Positions 1 to 5,838 of a stretch of DNA of 5,838 nucleotides are shown piece after piece. Each line of letters begins with the position of its first letter. Positions within the stretch are counted from its first letter, which is position 1. Made by a program: the position numbers and the translations under genes. The stretch is taken from contig JAODGV010000066.1 in NCBI GenBank assembly GCA_025464425.1, positions 1 through 5,838 of the forward strand, written 5' to 3'. The stretch is from Methanosarcinales archaeon. GTDB taxonomy: Archaea > Halobacteriota > Syntropharchaeia > Alkanophagales > Methanospirareceae. A model generated the notes under the pieces. It was not told the origin of the DNA. It did not search any database and was given only the letters and a program-made list of their open reading frames with translations.

Positions 1-86
1 TCAGGATAAATCGGTAAAGAAACCGGTAGCAAAAAGTTGCATCTGTGGAACTTATAGCAGAACAACTCCCGAGATTTATGTTATGC

Positions 87-96
87 TTTTATGTGC
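87..96 (+). promoter_or_regulatory. Possible TATA-like element upstream of purM
   Basis: The 135 bases before purM are AT-rich. They contain TATA-like stretches at about 75-83 (TTTATGTTA) and 87-96 (CTTTTATGTG). A box A at either place would put transcription start around 105-122, which leaves a short leader containing the ribosome binding site. This is inference from base composition and spacing only; no clear BRE or perfect archaeal box A is visible. Confidence 0.25.
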
Positions 97-124
97 TACT
101 TGACTTAATAAGATAATTCATTAA

Positions 125-131
125 GAGGGGT
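125..131 (+). promoter_or_regulatory. Ribosome binding site of purM
   Basis: GAGGGGT lies just upstream of the ATG at 136, with four to seven bases between the purine core and the start codon. It is complementary to the CCTCC-type 3' end of archaeal 16S rRNA and supports 136 as the start. Confidence 0.7.
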
Positions 132-135
132 AGCA

Positions 136-1215
136 ATGCGAGTAACATACAGGGACGCGGGTGTCGACACAGCGGGTGAAGAAGCGGCACTGGCGGGGTT
201 ACTGAATTACGTACGCCAGAGTTACGCATTGAGGCAGAGAGGTTCTGGCACACTGAAACTGGACATAGGCTATTTCGCAAATGTGATTGAACTCGGGGAC
301 AGAGGGCTGGCGGTATCAACCGACGGTGTGGGTACCAAGATACTGATTGCACAATTGATGAACAGATATGACACCATCGGTATAGACTGCGTGGCGATGA
401 ACGTTAATGACATATTATGTGTGGGTGCGGAACCGCTCTCAATGCTCGATTATATCGCCGTTTGCAGTCCGAACGCAGAATTAATTGCGGATATCGGTAA
501 GGGTCTACTGAAAGGTGCCGAACTCGCACGGATAACAATAGCAGGTGGCGAGATAGCTCAGCTGAGGGATATGTTGAAGGGTGTGCGTCCAAACTACGAA
601 TTTGACCTTGTGGGTACTGCAATAGGTGAAGTACCGCTTGACAGGATAATCACGGGCGATGATATCGGCGAACACGACGCTGTTATCGGACTGCGAAGTA
701 GTGGCATACATAGCAATGGACTCAGCCTGGCACGTCACATACTGGCGCAGCAGCCCGATATGATCCATACGCACTTCCCTGAGCTGGGTAAGACGCTGGG
801 TGAGGAGTTACTCGTACCCACACGTATATATGTAGCTGAGATTATGGATATGCTGAATGCCAATCTTGATGTTAAAGCGCTTGTGCATATCACCTCCGGC
901 GGGTTACTCAACCTCCGCAGGGTGCAATCCCCGGCAGGGTTCGTGATAGAGTATCTGGGTGAGCCACCTCCCATCTTCACACTGCTTCAGCAGCTTGGTA
1001 ATATAGCAAAGGAAGAGATGTACAGTGTGTATAACATGGGTATCGGGTTCTGTGTGATCGTACCGGAGCGAGAAGCTGATGATGTCATTGATATCGCCTC
1101 ACGACACAGTGTGGATGCATACAGGATAGGGCATACAGTGACAGATCATGCGAAACGAGTGATCATAAAGCCTGAGAACCTGTGCAGCCAGAATGACAGG
1201 TTTGTCAGGTGCTGA
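136..1215 (+). CDS. purM: Phosphoribosylformylglycinamidine cyclo-ligase (AIR synthetase, PurM)
   Basis: This cytoplasmic enzyme carries out the fifth step of de novo purine synthesis, the ATP-dependent closure of FGAM to aminoimidazole ribotide. The 359-residue product shows the family motifs in order: VTYRDAGVD (3-11), the nucleotide-site STDGVGTK (61-68), DTIGID..AMNVND (79-92), GAEP..MLDYIA (97-108), AGGEIAQL (136-143), RSSGIHSNGLSLAR (187-200), LLVPTRIYV (225-233), HITSGGLLNL (251-260) and MYSVYNMGIGFCVIVP (295-310). The last block and the SSGIHSNGLSLAR wording recall methanogen PurM rather than the E. coli protein. The length is slightly above the usual 330-350, with a short extra C-terminal tail (about 345-359). 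The start is set by GAGGGGT at 125-131. Small departures from the usual pattern are Ile140 where GGET is common and Ser254 where TGGG is common. It is transcribed alone, convergent with the tRNA and glycosyltransferase. The assignment is confident; other members of the AIR synthase superfamily (PurL, ThiL, HypE, SelD) do not share this N-terminus. Confidence 0.95.
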   Translation: MRVTYRDAGVDTAGEEAALAGLLNYVRQSYALRQRGSGTLKLDIGYFANVIELGDRGLAVSTDGVGTKILIAQLMNRYDTIGIDCVAMNVNDILCVGAEPLSMLDYIAVCSPNAELIADIGKGLLKGAELARITIAGGEIAQLRDMLKGVRPNYEFDLVGTAIGEVPLDRIITGDDIGEHDAVIGLRSSGIHSNGLSLARHILAQQPDMIHTHFPELGKTLGEELLVPTRIYVAEIMDMLNANLDVKALVHITSGGLLNLRRVQSPAGFVIEYLGEPPPIFTLLQQLGNIAKEEMYSVYNMGIGFCVIVPEREADDVIDIASRHSVDAYRIGHTVTDHAKRVIIKPENLCSQNDRFVRC

Positions 1216-1310
1216 ACAGGATGGTGATTGGAATCATGAACGACCTTTTCGATATTCACCATGTTTTCACGCTCATTTGAGAATTGTTGCCCTTGCCTGA
1301 AGTGCTTCAT

Positions 1311-1323
1311 CTAAATTTCAAAA
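1311..1323 (-). terminator. T-rich terminator tract after tRNA-Gln
   Basis: Read on the - strand, the tRNA discriminator A is followed at once by TTTT and then GAAATTT. Archaeal RNA polymerase commonly stops at such oligo-T tracts without a hairpin. The position directly after the mature 3' end fits, but termination is inferred. Confidence 0.4.
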
Positions 1324-1396
1324 TAGCCCGGCACGGATTCGAACCGAGGTCGTGAGATCCAGAGTCTCACATGCTTGACCACTACACCACCGGGCT
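1324..1396 (-). tRNA. tRNA-Gln, anticodon CUG
   Basis: A 73-base cloverleaf folds on the - strand. The acceptor stem is AGCCCGG paired with CCGGGCT (7 of 7), with discriminator A and no encoded CCA, so the tail must be added by CCA transferase. The D-stem is GTGT/GCAT with G-U pairs at its ends. The anticodon stem is TGAGA/TCTCA with loop CTCTGGA, which places the anticodon CTG at 1362-1360 and decodes CAG. The T-arm is CTCGG, TTCGAAT, CCGTG, which leaves one U-U mismatch at the second pair. The variable loop is only four bases. No intron is seen in the anticodon loop. The acceptor sequence and the GGTGTAGTGG D-arm match the archaeal tRNA-Gln type as I remember it. The gene lies between convergent purM and the glycosyltransferase and appears to have its own promoter. 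Confidence 0.93.
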
Positions 1397-1420
1397 ACTT
1401 AATAATATAGCCAGATTGAA

Positions 1421-1430
1421 TTTAAAAAAA
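1421..1430 (-). promoter_or_regulatory. Box A (TATA) promoter element of tRNA-Gln
   Basis: The - strand reads TTTTTTTAAA centred about 28-30 bases upstream of the tRNA 5' end at 1396, the standard distance for an archaeal box A. It sits only about nine bases past the stop codon of the glycosyltransferase gene, so the tRNA need not depend on readthrough from the hdrA transcript. A second AT stretch (CTATATTATT, 1401-1410) is too near the tRNA to act as box A and probably covers the initiation region. Confidence 0.55.
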
Positions 1431-1438
1431 TTTGTGAT

Positions 1439-2167
1439 TCACCTGTACCTGTTGTACCTGTATATCTGCCGCGTATAGTTCACCTTTGCTGCGGTTCCGC
1501 GTTTCGATGCCCAGAGATTCATCGCCCAGATGTATAATGCTCGTATCACGCCGTATTTCTCCATTCGCCGCATAGAGAACCAGACATAAAGCTCGGGATC
1601 ATACTTTATAATGCCCTCTTCTTTCAGCCTCCGGGCTATTTCATAATCATCACCCGCAGACATGTCGGTGTACCCGCCTATACGCTCAAATACATCCTTC
1701 AGTATCGCCGTATTGGAGCCAAGAGTGGCATAAAATACTTTCAGGTATGCGGCAATATGGACAAGCTTATTGAACATTCCGATCAGTAACCTGTACTTGA
1801 ACCGCGACTCAATCGGGATGATGGGACCATAAACCGCGACCACACCATCTCCACTGAAATCATCATAGATCCGTTCAAGCCAGTTATCCGGCAAAACTAT
1901 GTCTGCATCGGTCATCGCCACTATCTCACCGCTGGATAGAGCCACACCATCGTTCCTCGCACCACCTACGCCTTTACTCTGCTGCATAATGACTATATCC
2001 GCGTATTCACGTGCTATTTCCACGGTTCTATCAGCGCTACCGCCATCCACAACCACAATCTCATACGCATCTCTGTTGAGTGTCTGGTTCACAAGGCTAT
2101 TCAAACACCGCCCGATATATGCCTCCTCATTATACGTGGGTATAACAACCGAGATTTTACGACTCAT
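1439..2167 (-). CDS. Family 2 glycosyltransferase (GT-A fold)
   Basis: The 242-residue product is an inverting GT2-type glycosyltransferase that moves a sugar from a nucleotide-sugar donor; donor and acceptor cannot be told. The N-terminus [12 protein letters not shown] (4-15) is the first beta strand and nucleotide site. [11 protein letters not shown] (38-48) carries the donor-binding Asp, and GGARND (68-73) is the next GT2 block. TDADI (86-90) is the DXD-like metal site, [17 protein letters not shown] (150-166) lines the acceptor pocket, and [15 protein letters not shown] (171-185) holds the likely catalytic acidic residues. SMRRMEKYG (198-206) resembles the late Q/RxxRW region. There is no long C-terminal membrane domain; 126-149 and 207-220 are moderately hydrophobic and could touch the membrane. 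The ATG at 2167 overlaps the hdrA stop as ATGA, which suggests translational coupling. An in-frame ATG at 2185 adds MRARKQ and has a better ribosome binding site (2194-2200), so the start is uncertain by six codons. In-frame codons further upstream, to 2380, lie inside hdrA and look like frame shadow. Confidence 0.9.
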   Translation of the reverse strand: MSRKISVVIPTYNEEAYIGRCLNSLVNQTLNRDAYEIVVVDGGSADRTVEIAREYADIVIMQQSKGVGGARNDGVALSSGEIVAMTDADIVLPDNWLERIYDDFSGDGVVAVYGPIIPIESRFKYRLLIGMFNKLVHIAAYLKVFYATLGSNTAILKDVFERIGGYTDMSAGDDYEIARRLKEEGIIKYDPELYVWFSMRRMEKYGVIRALYIWAMNLWASKRGTAAKVNYTRQIYRYNRYR

Positions 2168-5100
2168 CTGCTTGCGGGCTCGCATCCTAAAACCCTCACC
2201 ATCGCCCCTATCTGTGCAGATGTGAAGTGCTTCTGAGAAATCGCACCAACGGGGCACTCGGCAACACATGCGCCACAGCCCTTGCATAGCGCAGGATTCA
2301 CGTATGATTTCCTGGTTACGAGTACAAGCTCCTCCAGGTGTTTCTCCTCTTCTTTCAACTCTATCGCGCCAAACGGGCACACCGCCTCACATGCACCACA
2401 GCCGATACAGACCGCCTCATCTACTTCCACCACTATCGGCTCTACCTCCACATACTCGCTCGCCAGAATGTCACAAGCACGAGACGCCGCAGCAGAAGCC
2501 TGGGCAACGCTATCCGGTATATCCTTCGGCGATTGAGCGCACCCTGCGAGGAATATACCATCAGTAAGGGTATCCACGGGTCGCAGTTTCGGATGTGCCT
2601 CCATGAAGAATCTATCCGCACTCTGTGTTATCTTTAGTTTCTTTGCGAGTTCGAGGACATCTCTCCGGGGAACAATACCGGTTGCGAGCACCACGAGATC
2701 CGCATCCTTCTCCACATACCGACCTTCACTCACCGTTTTCACTCTTAATTTGCCCTTTTCATCCTTCTTCACTCTTATCTCGTCTGTTAACTCCCTTCTT
2801 ATGTACTTCACGCCTTCTTCCTTCACTCGCCAGTAGAACTCTTCAAATCCCTTACCAAATGCCCTCACATCCGTATAGAAGACCGTTACATTCGCATCCG
2901 GGATATGCTCTTTCACCAGGTGCGCCTGTTTCGCTATGTACATGCAGCATACACGGGAGCAGTATTCATTCCCCTTTGTGGGTTGTTGAGGTTTGGGAAT
3001 ACTGGATGTATCCCGCATCATTTCACGTTCAACCTCTTTCTCCCGCGACCCCACACAGCTTATGAATACCACTTCTTTCGGCTCCTTCCCTTTTATCTCT
3101 ATCTTACCCGCGGTGGGACCGCTCGCAGAACACAGCCGCTCGAATTCCAGGCTTGTTATCACCTCTTCGTATTCATATCCGTAATCAGGCTCAAGAGACG
3201 GGTTGAATAGATCATAGCCCGTGGCTATAACAATCGCACCCACATCAATCTCCACCAGCTCCTCATTCATATCGTGCATTATCGCATCTGCATCACACAC
3301 TCGCTCACAGAGCCGGCAATCTGCGCAGATACCACATCTCAGACACCTGTTCGCTTCCTCTATCGCATCTTCTGTATTAAAACCGAGTTCAACCACATCA
3401 AAGCTGCGTGTTCGCGCCTCAGGAGGTAGCTTCTCAGGCTCCTTACGCTCCTCCACAACGGTTGGAAAAGCATCCTTTAGCCGCTCCTTCACCGCCTCTA
3501 TCCCTATCTCCTTCTCCTCGCGCTTAGCCGCTTCGCACTCCGGTAAGCCTTTCAAATAGCGGTCAATGGCTTCTGCGACCCTCCTGCCGCCCGCTATCGC
3601 GTCTATCACCGTTGCAGGACCGGTTACCGTGTCACCACATGCGAATATACCCTCTACACCCGTATGACCGTAATAATCAGCCTTGAGACCACCTCTATCA
3701 GTGGCTATGCCAGAGCCCTCCAGGAATTCCAGTCCCGATTGCTGCCCTATTGCCACTATAACGGTATCCACATCCAGAGTAAACTCCGAGCCTTCAACGG
3801 GTACAGGTCTCCTTCTACCAGACTCGTCTGGCTCGCCAAGTTCCATACGTATGCATTCCAGTGCTTCAACTCGCTCGTTACCTATTATCCGGCTTGGAGA
3901 AGCCAAATATAGGTATTGCACACCCTCCTCTTCCGCTTCTTGCAACTCAGTCTCACGTGCCGGCATCTCTTCCCTCGTTCGCCTGTACACGATTGTCACA
4001 GTTGAACCCAGCCGTAACGCGCATCTCGCAGCATCCACTGCCACGTCACCACCACCTATCACCGCCACTCGCTGTCCTATACCCAGTTCATCCTTAATCT
4101 GGCTGAGGCTGAGATCCACCACCCTGTCCAGTCTGAGGTTCAATTCACGGAGGAACTCAACGCCATGAACCACTCCTTTGAGTTCCTCACCCTCTATACC
4201 CAGCTTCCGGCTCCTGTCTGCACCAACAGAGATGCAAACCGCGTCATATTCCGCTCTTATACGTTCAAACATGCTCTTATCTATCTCCACGCCGGTCTCT
4301 ATCTCCAGCCTGTCACCACACACACGCCTGATATACTCTATATCCTTCCACAGCACGCTACGTGGTAGCCTGTAATGCGGTATACCCGCGGCGAGCATGC
4401 CGCCCGGCACCGATAGCTTCTCAAATATGTGCACGTTATAGCCAGCTTTCACGAGATAATACGCTGCTGTGAGCCCCGCAGGACCGGAACCGATAATAGC
4501 TATCTTTCCTTCTCGCTCCTCTGGCTCTATTACCTCCACATCATCATAATCTATCATATCGGTTGCAAACCTTTTCAACGCCATTATCGCTACCGGTTCA
4601 TCAATTGCCGCACGATTACATGCCGATTCGCATGGGTGCGTGCATACATATCCGCAGACTGCGGGTAAAGGATTCCTCTCCCGTATTAAATCAACCGCTT
4701 CTTTGTATCTCCCCTGCGAGATCAATGCCACATAACCCTGCACATTCACACCTGCCGGACAGTTCAGCCGACAGGGTGGCGTACCTTCTATCTTGTCTAT
4801 CGTATAGACGAGTGGCACAGCCTGTGGGAACGGTATGTAGAGTGCACCCCTCTTCGACAGCCCCAGATCAAAATCGTTCGGAACAAGCTCCTTCACCGGG
4901 CATACCTTCGCGCATTCACCACAGCCCGTGCATTTATCTTCATCCACGTAGCGTGGCTTCTTCCTCACACGCACCCTGAAATTGCCAACATAGCCTTCCA
5001 CACTCTCCAGCTCCGCATATGTGATCAGCCTGATGTTCTTATGCCGTGCGACATCCACCATCTTCGGCGTGAGCACACATGCAGAGCAATCCAGAGTAGG

Positions 5101-5685
5101 AAACGTTTTATCAAGCTGCGCCATGTGCCCGCCTATGGATGGCTCACGTTCCACAAGATAGACCGTAAAACCCGCATCTGCGATGTCCAGTGCCGCCTGG
5201 ATACCTGCTATCCCGCCACCTATCACCACACACGCGGGTATCACACCTGTACGTATCGGTTCAAGAGGCTGTAATAAAGACGCTTTTGATACCGCACTCG
5301 CAACCAGCTCCTTCGCCTTCGCCGTCGCCTTATCTTTATCTGTATGAACCCATGAGCAGTGCTCCCTTATGTTCGCCATCTCCATGCAATACGGATTCAA
5401 ACCCGCATCTTCACATGCCTTCCTGAACGTCGGCTCGTGCATACGTGGCGAACAGGAAGCAACAACAACACGATCAAGCTTATTATTACGAATGTCGTTC
5501 TTTATCAACTCCTGACCCGGGTCCGAGCACATATACATGTAATCACGTGCTACCACAACGCCCGGCAGGCTATTCGCAAATCGCGTTACTTCCGCAACAT
5601 CCACCGTAGCCGCTATATTCGTGCCACAATGGCATATATAAACACCGATTGATATATCTTTGTTATCTCTCCCCTTCATCTCCAC
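2164..5685 (-). CDS. hdrA: HdrA-family flavoprotein with an inserted GltD/NfnB-like NAD(P)H oxidoreductase module
   Basis: HdrA is the FAD subunit of heterodisulfide reductase, the cytoplasmic flavin-based bifurcation centre of methanogens. Here the HdrA parts are: N-terminal Cys domain with ICHCGTN (17-23), YMCSDPGQ (51-58) and [13 protein letters not shown] (76-88); FAD fold [12 protein letters not shown] (154-165) with [13 protein letters not shown] (197-209); first ferredoxin motif [13 protein letters not shown] (252-264); PFPQAVP (285-291); [11 protein letters not shown] (815-825); [10 protein letters not shown] (907-916); [11 protein letters not shown] (941-951); [20 protein letters not shown] (1044-1063); and a C-terminal ferredoxin with Cys 1093/1096/1099/1103 and 1134/1137/1140/1144. 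Between residues about 298 and 786 sits a GltD/NfnB-like unit: Cys-rich [13 protein letters not shown] (303-315) and [16 protein letters not shown] (343-358), FAD fold [12 protein letters not shown] (397-408), NAD(P)H fold [13 protein letters not shown] (542-554) with [11 protein letters not shown] (566-576), FACGDT (681-686), and a C-terminal NRCLRCGIC. At 1173 residues it is nearly twice the usual HdrA of about 650. The start is GTG 5685 or ATG 5679; neither has a clear ribosome binding site. No frameshift is seen. Electron partners are not in the window; a role in coupling NAD(P)H with ferredoxin or HdrBC-like partners is inference. Confidence 0.93.
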   Translation of the reverse strand: MEMKGRDNKDISIGVYICHCGTNIAATVDVAEVTRFANSLPGVVVARDYMYMCSDPGQELIKNDIRNNKLDRVVVASCSPRMHEPTFRKACEDAGLNPYCMEMANIREHCSWVHTDKDKATAKAKELVASAVSKASLLQPLEPIRTGVIPACVVIGGGIAGIQAALDIADAGFTVYLVEREPSIGGHMAQLDKTFPTLDCSACVLTPKMVDVARHKNIRLITYAELESVEGYVGNFRVRVRKKPRYVDEDKCTGCGECAKVCPVKELVPNDFDLGLSKRGALYIPFPQAVPLVYTIDKIEGTPPCRLNCPAGVNVQGYVALISQGRYKEAVDLIRERNPLPAVCGYVCTHPCESACNRAAIDEPVAIMALKRFATDMIDYDDVEVIEPEEREGKIAIIGSGPAGLTAAYYLVKAGYNVHIFEKLSVPGGMLAAGIPHYRLPRSVLWKDIEYIRRVCGDRLEIETGVEIDKSMFERIRAEYDAVCISVGADRSRKLGIEGEELKGVVHGVEFLRELNLRLDRVVDLSLSQIKDELGIGQRVAVIGGGDVAVDAARCALRLGSTVTIVYRRTREEMPARETELQEAEEEGVQYLYLASPSRIIGNERVEALECIRMELGEPDESGRRRPVPVEGSEFTLDVDTVIVAIGQQSGLEFLEGSGIATDRGGLKADYYGHTGVEGIFACGDTVTGPATVIDAIAGGRRVAEAIDRYLKGLPECEAAKREEKEIGIEAVKERLKDAFPTVVEERKEPEKLPPEARTRSFDVVELGFNTEDAIEEANRCLRCGICADCRLCERVCDADAIMHDMNEELVEIDVGAIVIATGYDLFNPSLEPDYGYEYEEVITSLEFERLCSASGPTAGKIEIKGKEPKEVVFISCVGSREKEVEREMMRDTSSIPKPQQPTKGNEYCSRVCCMYIAKQAHLVKEHIPDANVTVFYTDVRAFGKGFEEFYWRVKEEGVKYIRRELTDEIRVKKDEKGKLRVKTVSEGRYVEKDADLVVLATGIVPRRDVLELAKKLKITQSADRFFMEAHPKLRPVDTLTDGIFLAGCAQSPKDIPDSVAQASAAASRACDILASEYVEVEPIVVEVDEAVCIGCGACEAVCPFGAIELKEEEKHLEELVLVTRKSYVNPALCKGCGACVAECPVGAISQKHFTSAQIGAMVRVLGCEPASR
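2194..2200 (-). promoter_or_regulatory. Ribosome binding site inside the end of hdrA, for the glycosyltransferase
   Basis: The - strand reads GGTGAGG, a strong match to the archaeal anti-Shine-Dalgarno, eight bases before an in-frame ATG at 2185 and 26 bases before the ATG at 2167. The spacing favours 2185 as the glycosyltransferase start, while the ATGA stop-start overlap favours 2167. It could be a chance match, since it lies in hdrA codons. Confidence 0.4.
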
Positions 5686-5714
5686 ATAATTTATACCACA
5701 ACAACTTTATCTTT

Positions 5715-5722
5715 GTTTATGT
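5715..5722 (-). promoter_or_regulatory. Possible TATA element for the hdrA-glycosyltransferase unit
   Basis: The - strand reads ACATAAAC about 30 bases upstream of the GTG start at 5685, within a run of AT-rich sequence. A start of transcription about 25 bases downstream would fall close to the start codon, so the message may have little or no leader, which agrees with the lack of a clear ribosome binding site. A better TATA match, TATAAATTAT at 5686-5695, is too close to the start codon to serve it. Weak evidence; spacing and composition only. Confidence 0.25.
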
Positions 5723-5762
5723 ACTTTATTGAGGAAAAAACTTGTTAGATATAGCACGTGAG

Positions 5763-5795
5763 TACCAGATATACCAGACTAATATTTTGCTAATA
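5763..5795. repeat. Paired short direct repeats in the putative divergent promoter region
   Basis: TACCAGA occurs at 5763-5769 and again at 5772-5778 (9-base period), and CTAATA occurs at 5779-5784 and 5790-5795 (11-base period). They lie back to back between the hdrA start and a possible + strand start at 5805. Such pairs can be operator half-sites, but repeats this short also arise by chance in AT-rich DNA. Confidence 0.35.
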
Positions 5796-5804
5796 CTGAA
5801 ACAT

Positions 5805-5838
5805 ATGAAGAAGAAGAGAAGAACCGTATCAGGGATAA
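5805..5838 (+). CDS. Possible 5' end of a divergent gene running off the window
   Basis: An ATG at 5805 opens a frame with no stop to the window edge, giving MKKKRRTVSGI as the first residues. There is no ribosome binding site, but TAATATTTT at 5781-5788 lies about 20-25 bases upstream, so a leaderless start is conceivable. A lysine/arginine-rich opening is common for real proteins, but eleven codons are too few to identify a product or to exclude chance. Confidence 0.22.
   Translation, partial: MKKKRRTVSGI

Noticed and set aside
2..103. Frame open from the left edge, ending in TGA at 101-103, as a possible 3' end of an upstream + strand gene
   Set aside because: Thirty-three codons in AT-rich DNA that also holds the likely purM promoter; the residues suggest no family. 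It cannot be excluded without sequence to the left.
89..980. Open frames on the - strand opposite purM
   Set aside because: purM is well conserved across the same bases, and the antisense products show no recognisable motifs or plausible start signals.
1351..1370. GTGAGA...TCTCAC inverted repeat as a hairpin terminator
   Set aside because: It is the anticodon stem of tRNA-Gln.
1441..1464. Repeated GTACCTGT units at the 3' end of the glycosyltransferase gene
   Set aside because: They are the codons of the Tyr/Arg-rich C-terminus (IYRYNRYR) and are too short and too few to be a regulatory or mobile repeat.
2168..2380. 71-residue N-terminal extension of the glycosyltransferase frame, from an ATG at 2380
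   Set aside because: It overlaps the conserved C-terminal ferredoxin codons of hdrA. The extension is Cys/Arg-rich with no GT2 features, and the GT2 fold starts naturally at [12 protein letters not shown].
2268..5652. Many open frames of 60-160 codons on the + strand opposite hdrA, such as 2625-3065 and 3683-4168
   Set aside because: They are antisense shadows of an intact, motif-rich gene. Their translations are Ser/Pro/His/Thr-rich without recognisable domains.
5731..5838. Hydrophobic frame on the - strand entering from the right edge and ending at TAA near 5728-5730, as a possible end of a gene upstream of hdrA
   Set aside because: About 36 codons, AT-rich, no recognisable motif, and it conflicts with the promoter-like repeats and the opposite MKKKRR frame. 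Undecidable from this window.
1..5838. CRISPR array, insertion sequence or phage attachment site
   Set aside because: No regularly spaced repeats, transposase motifs or terminal inverted repeats were seen, and the tRNA is intact with no visible second copy of its 3' end.

Overview
The window looks archaeal, most likely from a methanogen or methanotroph-related euryarchaeote (an ANME-1/Methanophagales-like lineage is my guess, not proven). Supporting signs are a canonical-looking but much enlarged HdrA (the flavin subunit of heterodisulfide reductase), a PurM whose motifs recall methanogen homologues, a tRNA gene with no encoded CCA, an A/T-rich box-A-like element about 28 bases upstream of that tRNA, and GGTGA/GAGGGG-type ribosome binding sites.

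Layout from left to right: an AT-rich leader (1-135) with a ribosome binding site; purM on the + strand (136-1215); a short convergent intergenic stretch (1216-1323); a tRNA-Gln(CUG) gene on the - strand (1324-1396) with its own putative promoter (about 1421-1430); then a two-gene - strand unit. The first gene of that unit is a very large HdrA-family flavoprotein (2164-5685, 1173 residues). The second is a family 2 glycosyltransferase (1439-2167), whose ATG overlaps the hdrA stop codon as ATGA. The right edge (5686-5838) is an AT-rich, probably divergent promoter region with short direct repeats and perhaps the first codons of a + strand gene that runs out of the window.

The most notable object is the HdrA protein. 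An ordinary full-length HdrA can be read across it, but it is split by about 490 residues (about 298-786) that form a complete GltD/NfnB-like module: an N-terminal cysteine-rich iron-sulfur region, an FAD Rossmann fold, an NAD(P)H Rossmann fold, and the family's C-terminal cysteine motif. The insert lies exactly between the two iron-sulfur motifs of HdrA's internal ferredoxin-like region. The result is a single chain with two FAD sites, one NAD(P)H site and perhaps six or seven [4Fe-4S] clusters. This suggests that NAD(P)H is wired directly into an HdrA-type electron-bifurcating or confurcating centre. No hdrB, hdrC, mvhD, frhB or fdh genes are present in the window, so the partners are unknown. 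purM (purine synthesis), tRNA-Gln and the glycosyltransferase have no evident functional link to it.
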